5,430 nt of DNA from DAOTTW01 sp034437615 (GTDB lineage Bacteria > Chloroflexota > Anaerolineae > Aggregatilineales > Phototrophicaceae), in assembly GCA_034437615.1 (NCBI GenBank), contig DAOTTW010000417.1, positions 1 to 5,430 on the forward strand, read 5' to 3'. Of this stretch, positions 1-5,430 are shown piece after piece. The notes beneath the pieces are model-generated. The model did not search any database. It saw nothing but the letters and a program-made list of their open reading frames with translations, and had not been told where the DNA came from. Position 1 is the first letter of the stretch. Each line of letters opens with the position of its first letter. Position numbers and translations under genes: made by a program.

Positions 1-1
1 G

Positions 2-2233
2 CACACGCAGACGGTGTTTATCAGCGGCGTCGGCCTGGGCATTTTCGCGCTTGGCCACAGCATCGCACGGGCAGAGAAAGCCCTGTCAGCCCTGCGCCGC
101 AGTGCATCGGCCCTGCTATTGCTGGCATCTGCCGCTCTGATTGCCGCACTGCTGGCCATCCCGCAACTATTGCCTGCGCTGGAACTATCCGGCCTGTCCA
201 ACCGTGAGGGCGGCTTTAACGTGCAGGAGGCGACGGCCTTCTCGCTGCCACCGCTATATATGGGTCGAGCGCTGCTGCCCAGCTACGATGGTCTGCTATT
301 TGGTGAATATGTAGCTACGATTGGCGTGCTTGGCCTGGGTTTGGCGCTTTATGGTGCGCTGGCGGGGCGCTCACGCTGGCGTTATGTGTGGCTGGCGTTG
401 CTGCTAATCGGGCTATTGTTCGCGTTCGGGCGCTTCAATCCGCTCTATCTGTCGTTGGCGCATCTCCCCGGCTTCAATTTCTTTCGGGTTCCGGCGCGTT
501 GGCTGGCCCTGTTCGCATTGGCCGCGTCGATGCTGGCCGGTTCAGGTTTGCATCACCTGCTTGATAGGCGTGCGGATTGGGCGCGTATCGGCATCGTAGC
601 GGCTGTTTTGCTGGCACTGATGCTGCTGGCGCGTTTTGTGGCCGACATCCCCGCCGAAGACATGACCTATGGCAGCGCAACGCCGACGGGTGGCACGCTG
701 ATGCTGTGGGGCGCGGGGTCGTTGGTGATTATCACGTTGTTGGTTGTCGGCGGACGTGCCGTTGCGCGTCCCACCATGCCGATTGTGGTATTGCTTGCGG
801 TCAGCAGCGAATTATTCGCCGCCACGCGCATCTTGCCTTACAACGACCTGACGCCGCCAGATGTCTATGATGGGCAGCGCTTCACGATCAGCCAGATGCG
901 AGCCTATGCCGATAGACAGACGCCACCACGCCGCTTTTTAGCGGTTAGTGGCCTGGAATTCGACCCTGGCGATAAAGCCGCATTAGAAGCACGCTATGCG
1001 CTGTCGGGCCTGGATGTGCAAGCCGTGCGCAATGCGCTGGTCGCTGTGAAGAAGCAGGAAATGCTCTTCCCGAATTTGCCGTTGAGGTGGGGCTTGCACA
1101 GTATAGACGGTTTCGGCGGTGGCTTGCTGCCCACAAGCTACTATTCGCAATTTACATCCTTGCTGCTGCCAGCCGATAGCCTGCGCACGGTGGATGGCCG
1201 CCTGGGTGAGATGCTGGCGCGGCCTGCGTGCTATGGTGTTTGCTTGCCGGATATGCGCTACCTGGCCATGATGGATACAGGCTATCTCATCAGCGATAAG
1301 GTGTTTGATGTGTGGTCAGAGGGTGTGAACTTCGACACGACTTTCGTGCAGACGTTAGCCGCAGGCGCAAGCGTGCAGGTGCAGAAACCCGCAGGCTTTG
1401 AGATGGACACGCTAGCTTTGCTGTATGTGGGCACAGCGCCGCGTGTCATGCTGATGGGCGCTGAATTGCCGCTTGTGGGCACATCAGACAGCAGCAGCAC
1501 GCCGATGAGTGGCCGTTGGCCGCTAGCAGAGGCCACCGACGCTGCCTTGACGTTCACGCTTACGGCCACTGATGATCTGACGCTGTATGGTCAGAGCGCA
1601 GTCGATACGCGCACGGGCGACTTTATCGTGCTGACGCCGCGCTTGCTCTCCAGTGATATTAAGATTCACGCGCTGGATGCACCGTCGGATATGCCTACAG
1701 GTCGCGCTTTTGTGGCACCAGTGCAGAATGTGGTGCATTTGCCCGATACATGGCAGGGTGGCGAGGATGCGTTGCTGCACATCGCCGCAGGCAACCCCCA
1801 GACCGTGATTCACGGCGCTGCGCCAACCAGTGCAACGACAGCCAATGCACCAGATGCAGACAATCACGTGCAGATCACAGACTATAGCGATACGCGGATA
1901 GTGATGCAGGTCGGCGCAAGCGTGCCGGGGTATGTGGTGCTGCGCGATGCCTACTATCCGGGCTGGCAGGCAACGGTGAACGGTCAGCCTGTGCCCGTGC
2001 AGCGTGCTGATGTGATGTTCCGCGCCGTTCAGGTGCCAGCAGGCGAAAGCCGCGTCGAATGGCAGTTTGCGCCGCAGCTATGGCATGTGGCGCTGCTGGT
2101 GGGTGGGGCGCTGTGGCTGCTGTGGCTTGCGGTGGCGGTGTGGTTTGCCTGTAACTACTCAGGTAGGCATAGTTTTGCCCGCGAATTGGCCCTCACCCCC
2201 TCAATCTCCCTCAATCCCCCTTTTCAGGGGTAG
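2..2233 (+). CDS. YfhO-family polytopic membrane protein (probable GT-C type glycosyltransferase), 5' truncated
   Basis: Residues are numbered from the GTG at 14. The frame stays open to the left edge with no stop (H-T-Q-T precede the GTG), and HTQT-V/A-F resembles the 'HPQTAFY' segment inside YfhO proteins, so the real start is outside the window. About nine hydrophobic segments are visible: near 1-18, 31-52, 99-117, 123-138, 156-178, 191-209, 229-247, 254-271 and a final one at 689-712. Family-like motifs are the PQLLPALELSGLSNREGG block (50-67), RVPARW (158-163), a large extracytoplasmic region (about 275-688), DGFGG (365-369), MRYLAMM (414-420) and the YYPGW-x(4)-NGQPV signature (647-660), followed by a short beta-rich end. 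In Bacillus and Listeria, YfhO-type proteins are thought to move lipid-linked sugars onto cell-surface polymers; substrate here is unknown. The C-terminal residues 725-739 (LALTPSISLNPPFQG) are encoded by an intergenic repeat, not by ancestral gene sequence. No partner gene is visible. Confidence 0.88.
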   Translation, partial: HTQTVFISGVGLGIFALGHSIARAEKALSALRRSASALLLLASAALIAALLAIPQLLPALELSGLSNREGGFNVQEATAFSLPPLYMGRALLPSYDGLLFGEYVATIGVLGLGLALYGALAGRSRWRYVWLALLLIGLLFAFGRFNPLYLSLAHLPGFNFFRVPARWLALFALAASMLAGSGLHHLLDRRADWARIGIVAAVLLALMLLARFVADIPAEDMTYGSATPTGGTLMLWGAGSLVIITLLVVGGRAVARPTMPIVVLLAVSSELFAATRILPYNDLTPPDVYDGQRFTISQMRAYADRQTPPRRFLAVSGLEFDPGDKAALEARYALSGLDVQAVRNALVAVKKQEMLFPNLPLRWGLHSIDGFGGGLLPTSYYSQFTSLLLPADSLRTVDGRLGEMLARPACYGVCLPDMRYLAMMDTGYLISDKVFDVWSEGVNFDTTFVQTLAAGASVQVQKPAGFEMDTLALLYVGTAPRVMLMGAELPLVGTSDSSSTPMSGRWPLAEATDAALTFTLTATDDLTLYGQSAVDTRTGDFIVLTPRLLSSDIKIHALDAPSDMPTGRAFVAPVQNVVHLPDTWQGGEDALLHIAAGNPQTVIHGAAPTSATTANAPDADNHVQITDYSDTRIVMQVGASVPGYVVLRDAYYPGWQATVNGQPVPVQRADVMFRAVQVPAGESRVEWQFAPQLWHVALLVGGALWLLWLAVAVWFACNYSGRHSFARELALTPSISLNPPFQG

Positions 2234-2259
2234 GTATTTGGTTTTTCGTTGTTCCTGTG

Positions 2260-2289
2260 TGGCGGACGCAGCAAGCCGCGTCCCTACAG
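2260..2289 (-). repeat. GTAGGGAC palindromic repeat, copy 1
   Basis: Read on the minus strand, this unit starts CTGTAGGGACGC and ends GCGTCCGCCA. Stem arms are 2264-2269 and 2278-2283 (GGACGC/GCGTCC), and the pairing can continue inward past one A/C mismatch. It shares the TGTAGGGAC opening with the units at 2313 and 2470 but lies in the opposite orientation. It resembles REP-like intergenic palindromes; no function can be read from it. Confidence 0.6.
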
Positions 2290-2312
2290 ACCTGTTGTGA
2301 ATGATTGCGACC

Positions 2313-2359
2313 CTGTAGGGACAGGGCACTGACCTGTCTGGGGCGGCGTCAGCCGCCAT
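2313..2359 (+). repeat. GTAGGGAC palindromic repeat, copy 2 (double hairpin)
   Basis: It opens with CTGTAGGGAC. The first stem is GACAGG (2320-2325) with CCTGTC (2333-2338), loop of 7. The second is GGCGGC (2342-2347) with GCCGCC (2352-2357), loop GTCA, followed by AT. It is a longer version of the unit at 2260-2289, with an additional hairpin. No T-run follows either stem, so it does not look like an intrinsic terminator. Confidence 0.6.
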
Positions 2360-2401
2360 AAAACACGGTCAAACATTAAATACCTACCCTTGAGAAACCT
2401 C

Positions 2402-2439
2402 CCCCTCTCCTAGCTGCGTAGCGGCGGTTGGGAGAGGGG
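2402..2439. terminator. Long hairpin between convergent genes, possible bidirectional terminator
   Basis: CCCCTCTCC (2402-2410) pairs perfectly with GGAGAGGGG (2431-2439). The stem can be extended inward to 13 pairs (2402-2414 with 2427-2439) using two G-T wobbles, leaving a 12-base loop. It lies 169 bases after the YfhO-like stop and 115 bases beyond the stop of the opposing gene, where both transcripts would end. There is no T-run on either side (TTTGGGG follows on the plus strand), so termination would have to be non-canonical. It is equally likely to be simply part of the surrounding repeat. Confidence 0.3.
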
Positions 2440-2469
2440 TTTGGGGCGAGGGCTGAGTCGTTACGGTTG

Positions 2470-2500
2470 TGTAGGGACGCGCTTCTGCGCGCCCGCCGAC
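2470..2500 (+). repeat. GTAGGGAC palindromic repeat, copy 3
   Basis: TGTAGGGAC opens the unit. CGCGC (2478-2482) pairs with GCGCG (2487-2491) around a TTCT loop, and GGG (2474-2476) pairs with CCC (2492-2494) across a bulged A. The unit ends in CCGCCGAC, close to the GTCCGCC end of copy 1. It lies outside the larger inverted-repeat block, so this repeat family is scattered independently of that block. The remaining 54 bases to the stop of the next gene show no other structure I can support. Confidence 0.55.
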
Positions 2501-2554
2501 TAAAACGGACAACCACGTTGTCATGCAGTGCTACCTGAATGATAGATGGATGCG

Positions 2555-3373
2555 CTAGGCTTCGGCCAATGGCGCATTCATCAGCGCGGCCACCTGATCG
2601 AGCACATGCTGGTCCGATAGGGGCGCAAACGTCACAAAATCTCCCTGCGGCAGCACCATCCAACAGCCATCTTCCACGTGCAGGATCAGCATTCCGCTGG
2701 CCTGCACACGGCCATTTGCTGCTGTCAGGAAGGCCAATGTTACCAGCGTGCGTGCCTGCGGTGCGATGAGCGCATTGACCGCTGCCTCTGCCAGATTCGT
2801 GCTACGTAGCGCTGCGGCGGCTTTGGTGCTGTGGCCTGCTTGTATCTGATCGCGGGCTGTCTGATACACATCGGTGGGGATGTCCTGTGCTTCGCCTGCT
2901 GGTGCGTGTTCTGGGTCGCGTTCGAGTCGCATTTGCATCACATCCGTCAGGCTGGCCAACAACGCCATGCCTGATGGCAGCGTCTCGAAGCGATGTACCC
3001 CAGCATAGGGTGCGTAATGATGCACGATGACATCCTCCGGCAGATAATACCAGTGGCTCGCGTTCGGGTTATTGGTGTTGATGCGCTCGACCAGCAAGCC
3101 GCGTTCGGCTACGGTGCCTGCGCCGACCAAACCGACGACCTGCTCATCCAGCAGCACGGTATCGCCATCGCGTCCGATGATCTGGCGTGCGTACAGGCTG
3201 CGTGTTATGGCTTCTGCGACTTCGCGATTGACAGCCACCGGGGAGCGATACCCCGGCAGCCCATTTGTGTTCATCAAGCCTAGAATGATGCTGAGTTCTT
3301 CATGTGAGAGTTGTACACTCAGGCTGAGCGTTGTCGCGGTGTCATTGCCCTGCCCGTTATCCGAATCCGTCAT
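2555..3373 (-). CDS. Hypothetical soluble protein in WXG100 operon, EspG-like topology
   Basis: This 272-aa protein has no signal peptide or membrane segment, so it is probably cytosolic. GAGGA lies 4 bases before the ATG, supporting this start. After a polar leader (1-15) comes a strand and helix (17-33, LSLSVQLSHEELSIILGLM), a helix ending SLYARQII (59-66), a hairpin DGDTVLLD (69-76), then strands around WYYLPEDVIVHHY (108-120). A charged middle (148-185) is followed by a C-terminal strand pair (227-249, MLILHV...CWMV...DFVTFAP) and a closing helix (253-265). This order (beta-helix, 'LAARGLV'-like helix end, beta core, late beta pair, final helix) recalls EspG, the ESX chaperone that binds secreted PE/PPE heterodimers. 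The resemblance is by eye only, with no diagnostic residue. As third gene of the operon, 61 bases after the stop of the large WXG100 protein, a chaperone or accessory role fits. A generic conserved hypothetical is the alternative. Confidence 0.8.
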   Translation of the reverse strand: MTDSDNGQGNDTATTLSLSVQLSHEELSIILGLMNTNGLPGYRSPVAVNREVAEAITRSLYARQIIGRDGDTVLLDEQVVGLVGAGTVAERGLLVERINTNNPNASHWYYLPEDVIVHHYAPYAGVHRFETLPSGMALLASLTDVMQMRLERDPEHAPAGEAQDIPTDVYQTARDQIQAGHSTKAAAALRSTNLAEAAVNALIAPQARTLVTLAFLTAANGRVQASGMLILHVEDGCWMVLPQGDFVTFAPLSDQHVLDQVAALMNAPLAEA

Positions 3374-3434
3374 TGTGTCCTCGTTTTATCTGCTTTCTTT
3401 GCTTGTTGTTGTGTGCATGTGCCGTGTATTGGCG

Positions 3435-4793
3435 CTACCACAAGCCAATCGCATCCCCGAAACCGCTAAGCGTATCGCCAGCATTGTCCATCACACCCCC
3501 GACGACATCGCCCATATCGCTAATGGCATCCCCGACATCACTCACTGTGTTGCCGATGCCCTCCATGACTTGCGGCGCGTTATCTGCGACAAAATCAAAG
3601 GTCTGTTCGGCCACACCAAAGCCGACTTGCCCGATCATCTGAGTGCCTTCCACCAGTACGCCGCCCGTGCCGACTGCAAAGGTCCCCAGCTCGTTTGCGA
3701 CGCCGCCTAGATCACCCCGGAAGGCCGAATCAACCATGCCATCAAAGCGCGCATCAATGCTCACTGCGCCGACTGCCGATTGGAAGCGGTTGGCGGTTTC
3801 GGCAATGCTGGCAGCGCGTGCCGGGTCGCCGTTGGCCAGCCACATTGCATTCTGCTCCACACCTTCGGCTATGACGTTACCCATGATCTGAAAGCCTGCA
3901 TCGGCAATCTGTACACCAGGTGGGAACGCCACTGCTTGCAAAACGCCGCTAGCCGTCTGCACGCCGAATTCGCGCACACTGTAATCACCACCGTAGGCGA
4001 AATCCAGCACCCCACCAGCGAAACCCTTACCTATGTCAACGCCTCTTGTGAAGCCGCTGCCACCGACTGTATCCAGTACCCGCTGAAAGCCTTCCTGGGT
4101 CGTTTGGCGTGCAGCCCATTCACCAGCACCCTTGACGGCACCATATTCGACGAGTTCGTCCGCCATCATGTTAAGGCCGACCTTACCTACGTCGTTCCAG
4201 AAGTCATTACTCGAGTAATCGGGCTGGCCCTCGTAGATGTCCGGGTATGGTAGCGGCATAACCCCGGCACCGGGTGGCCAGGGCAGCGGCATAAAGCCAG
4301 GGGGACCGGGGATGGGTAGCGGCAATATCGGTGGCGCGGGCCACGTGCCAGGTGGGAAGATCGGCGGCGCGGGCCAGATGCCACCACCAGGCGGTGGAAA
4401 CGGACCGGGTATGATTGGGAAGCCGGGGGGCAGCCAGGTGCCAGGGGGCAGCGGCAGGCCGGGTCCAGTGGGTGGGTTGATGATCCCATTATCGCCATCG
4501 AAGAGGGAGCCAGCGTGCTGTTCAGCATCGGCCATGATGTCGATAATCTGGCGCAAGGTAGCGCTGGCTTCGTCCAGTGCCCGTGATAAGCGCTTTACAC
4601 GTGGCAGTACATCGTCGTCGAACTCTGCGAAGAAGGCACGAGCACCCTCGCCTTCCCATCCCCGGCTGCGCAGGTCATCGCTGGTGCTTTGCAAGCGTTT
4701 GACCAGGTTATCGGTGGATTCGTGGTGCTCATCAAAGCGTTGCGTGAGTTGCTCTAACTGCTGAAAATCAATACAAATGATGTTGGCGCTCAT
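3435..4793 (-). CDS. WXG100-headed secreted protein with proline-rich linker and acidic Gly-rich C-terminal domain
   Basis: 452 aa in three parts. Residues 1-99 form a WXG100 helical hairpin: W46-E-G48 turn, then FFAEFDDDVLPR (54-65) and a second helix ending in LFDG (97-100). Residues 107-184 hold 34 prolines, with WPAPPI occurring twice (140-145, 151-156). Residues 185-452 are a Gly/Ala-rich domain I cannot assign. From residue 360 onward there are no Lys or Arg and 14 Asp/Glu, and the end reads as SD-x-GD-type short repeats (418-429). AGAGGGA stands 8 bases before the ATG, and the gap to the upstream WXG100 stop is 17 bases, so the two are co-transcribed and probably translated together. 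WXG100-headed long proteins are usually ESX effectors or surface proteins (compare LXG and PPE proteins). I see no toxin motif. The position equal to the tyrosine of the Y-x-x-x-E signal is Met87, so secretion may depend on the small partner. Confidence 0.87.
   Translation of the reverse strand: MSANIICIDFQQLEQLTQRFDEHHESTDNLVKRLQSTSDDLRSRGWEGEGARAFFAEFDDDVLPRVKRLSRALDEASATLRQIIDIMADAEQHAGSLFDGDNGIINPPTGPGLPLPPGTWLPPGFPIIPGPFPPPGGGIWPAPPIFPPGTWPAPPILPLPIPGPPGFMPLPWPPGAGVMPLPYPDIYEGQPDYSSNDFWNDVGKVGLNMMADELVEYGAVKGAGEWAARQTTQEGFQRVLDTVGGSGFTRGVDIGKGFAGGVLDFAYGGDYSVREFGVQTASGVLQAVAFPPGVQIADAGFQIMGNVIAEGVEQNAMWLANGDPARAASIAETANRFQSAVGAVSIDARFDGMVDSAFRGDLGGVANELGTFAVGTGGVLVEGTQMIGQVGFGVAEQTFDFVADNAPQVMEGIGNTVSDVGDAISDMGDVVGGVMDNAGDTLSGFGDAIGLW
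4327..4383 (-). repeat. Tandem repeat within proline-rich linker, 33-bp period
   Basis: The 24-base stretches 4327-4350 and 4360-4383 match at 21 positions and are offset by 33 bases, that is 11 codons. They encode the two WPAPPI-containing units of the linker. Two of the three differences (T/C at 4332/4365 and one more) look tolerable for coding, in keeping with a recent in-frame duplication. The period being a multiple of three supports selection on the protein. Confidence 0.6.
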
Positions 4794-4810
4794 GGCTCAG
4801 GTCCCTCTGG

Positions 4811-5119
4811 CTACTCATGGCGATCAAACACATGGGCTGCTGTATCTTCAGCGGCCTCGTAAACATCATGAATACGGCGCATCTCATGGTGGCTGTCATC
4901 CAGCGCGTTCAATAAGCGCGTGTAGCGGGGCAAGACCTCCTCGCGCATCTCTCTGAAGAACGCTTCTGACCCACGACCGATCCAGCCATCACGTTCTAGC
5001 TCATCCAGACGAGCCTGCAAGCGCTTTAACGTTTGCTCTAGCGCTTGATGCCGCCTGCCGAATTCCTCACGGATTGCTTCCAGTGCTTCATATTCCACTT
5101 TGATTTCTGGTGCTGTCAT
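4811..5119 (-). CDS. WXG100 family protein (EsxA/EsxB-like type VII secretion substrate)
   Basis: 102 aa, the usual WXG100 size. Two long amphipathic helices (about 8-43 and 51-92) flank the turn G45-W46-I47-G48. Highly charged, no signal peptide, no cysteine. After the second helix Y87-E-A-A-E91 fits the Y-x-x-x-D/E motif that directs ESX substrates to the secretion ATPase. Start choice: GAGAGAG lies 6 bases upstream of the ATG at 5119. It is the first gene of the minus-strand operon; the next ATG follows 17 bases after its stop. Ungapped alignment with the first 102 residues of the neighbour gives 38 identities, including LE, KRLQ, GW-x-G-x-G, AFF, VLPR, RL, ALD and FD, so the two arose by duplication and probably form a heterodimer. 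It would be exported folded through an ESX/Yuk-like membrane machine not present in the window. Confidence 0.93.
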   Translation of the reverse strand: MTAPEIKVEYEALEAIREEFGRRHQALEQTLKRLQARLDELERDGWIGRGSEAFFREMREEVLPRYTRLLNALDDSHHEMRRIHDVYEAAEDTAAHVFDRHE

Positions 5120-5231
5120 ACAATGCTCTCTCGCTATTACACAGCGACGACACGATCATTCCGGTACAGAAAGCTAATGTTACATTGTTAATTAATCAGA
5201 AGAAACGCTTAAACAACGTATGCTTCAACCT

Positions 5232-5259
5232 AATATAACACACTTTAGCATAATGCAAG
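5232..5259 (-). promoter_or_regulatory. Candidate sigma-70-type promoter of the WXG100 operon
   Basis: On the minus strand CTTGCA (5259-5254) and TATATT (5237-5232) are 16 bases apart, giving a leader of about 105 bases before the ATG. The region 5161-5280 is 32.5% GC (39 of 120), well below the flanking genes. A second candidate is TTGTTT (5216-5211) with TAATTA (5194-5189), also 16 bases apart. I cannot choose between them from sequence alone. Confidence 0.35.
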
Positions 5260-5280
5260 CGTTAAAATGCATTAAGCTAA
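5245..5280. promoter_or_regulatory. 13-bp inverted repeat overlapping candidate -35, possible operator
   Basis: TTAGCATAATGCA (5245-5257) and TGCATTAAGCTAA (5268-5280) are complementary at 12 of 13 positions, with a 10-base spacer AGCGTTAAAA. The arms are AT-rich and lie 5 bases after the stop of the FHA gene and across the candidate -35 of the WXG100 operon. As a hairpin it could also end the FHA transcript, but no T-run follows. A dimeric repressor or activator site is the reading I favour. Confidence 0.45.
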
Positions 5281-5285
5281 CGGTA

Positions 5286-5430
5286 CTAACGTGTCCGCCG
5301 GAAGATCAACGGTAAACGGCTGCGGCTCAGGTGGATCATGTCACCATCGTTCAGGGCTTGCAAACGCTGTGCTTGCAGGGGCGTGGTGTTTTCTTGCCCT
5401 ACGTAAACAACCCGATCTGCCTTGATGCTA
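5286..5430 (-). CDS. FHA-domain protein, C-terminal fragment
   Basis: Only the last 47 codons are inside the window; the gene enters from the right edge in frame from 5429. The visible protein has VVYVGQEN and ends ALNDGDMIHLSRSRLPLIFRR-TR, stop TAG at 5288-5286. 'L-N-D-G-D-x-I-x-L' followed by a short hydrophobic strand is the characteristic end of forkhead-associated domains, which bind phosphothreonine peptides. The FHA domain thus occupies the extreme C-terminus of the protein. It reads in the same direction as the WXG100 operon but is 166 bases upstream, with its own promoter region between. FHA proteins commonly accompany ESX-like loci. The phosphate-binding Arg/Ser loop lies outside the window. 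Confidence 0.7.
   Translation of the reverse strand, partial: SIKADRVVYVGQENTTPLQAQRLQALNDGDMIHLSRSRLPLIFRRTR

Larger units (their letters stand above)
2189..2453. repeat. Nested inverted-repeat block, MITE-like intergenic element
   Basis: The outer arms are GCCCTCACCCC (2189-2199) and its near-complement GGGGCGAGGGC (2443-2453), with 10 of 11 positions matching. Inner arms are TTTTCAGGGGTAGGTATTT (2221-2239) and the complementary 2378-2396, with 17 of 19 matching. Between them lie two GC-rich palindromic units. No open frame inside looks coding and no transposase is seen, so if mobile it would be non-autonomous. I see no clear target-site duplication at the outer arms. The left arm overlaps the end of the YfhO-like gene and provides its stop codon (TAG at 2231-2233). 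The block, with the following 100 bases, makes up the gene-free stretch 2234-2554 between two convergent genes. It could be one element or several repeats inserted into each other. Confidence 0.6.

Noticed and set aside
14..16. GTG as the start of the YfhO-like gene
   Set aside because: The frame is open to the edge of the window, and the upstream codons H-T-Q-T fit the family interior; there is no ribosome binding site. The gene is truncated on the left.
2342..2357. GGCGGC-GTCA-GCCGCC hairpin as an intrinsic terminator
   Set aside because: The stem is only 6 bp and is followed by ATAAAACACGG, without a T-run; it belongs to a repeat unit seen three times.
2186..2520. CRISPR array
   Set aside because: The repeated units vary in length, orientation and spacing and are self-complementary across their whole length; there are no constant direct repeats with unique spacers.
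2376..2663. Minus-strand open frame of 95 codons in the repeat spacer
   Set aside because: It is made largely of repeat palindromes and overlaps the end of the 272-aa gene in another frame; a chance product of GC-rich repeats.
3072..3710. Plus-strand open frame of 212 codons across two minus-strand genes
   Set aside because: It spans the gap between two well-supported opposite-strand genes, its composition is irregular and no domain is visible.
3435..4239. C-terminal toxin domain in the large WXG100 protein
   Set aside because: I found no nuclease, NAD-glycohydrolase, deaminase or lipase motif, and the following gene does not look like a typical small immunity protein.
4237..4764. Gly-rich plus-strand open frame of 175 codons
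   Set aside because: It is the antisense image of the proline-rich linker (CCN codons read as GGN) and WXG100 head of the minus-strand gene, which has clear family motifs and an RBS.

Overview
The window looks like a moderately GC-rich bacterial chromosome, and I lean towards Chloroflexota. The reasons are a large YfhO-type membrane protein, WXG100/FHA genes of the type VII (ESX-like) secretion kind, and an intergenic spacer built from 'GTAGGGAC...' palindromes and 'CCCTCACCCC...' repeats of a sort I associate with filamentous Chloroflexota and Cyanobacteria. No marker gene is present, so the phylum is an inference.

Layout. Positions 2-2233 (+ strand) hold the 3' part of a YfhO-family membrane protein, whose N-terminus lies left of the window. 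Positions 2189-2453 are a nested inverted-repeat (MITE-like) block that supplies the last codons and stop of that gene. It contains two palindromic units; a third lies just outside it. From 2555 to 5119 there is a three-gene minus-strand operon: a 102-aa WXG100 protein (5119-4811), a 452-aa protein with a WXG100 head, a proline-rich linker and an acidic glycine-rich tail (4793-3435), and a 272-aa soluble protein that resembles ESX EspG chaperones in topology (3373-2555). At the right edge (5430-5286, minus) is the C-terminus of an FHA-domain protein. It is separated from the operon by an AT-rich promoter region carrying a strong inverted repeat.

How the genes may work together. The two WXG100 heads are alignable without gaps (38 of 102 residues identical, W-x-G at 46-48 in both). 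Only the small one has Y-x-x-x-E after its second helix, which is the asymmetry expected of a co-secreted heterodimer. The third gene could be its cytosolic chaperone, and the FHA protein a phosphothreonine-reading component of the same locus. The secretion ATPase (EccC/EssC) is not in the window, so the system is a candidate ESX-like substrate cassette, not a proven machine. The YfhO gene converges on the operon and is probably unrelated to it.
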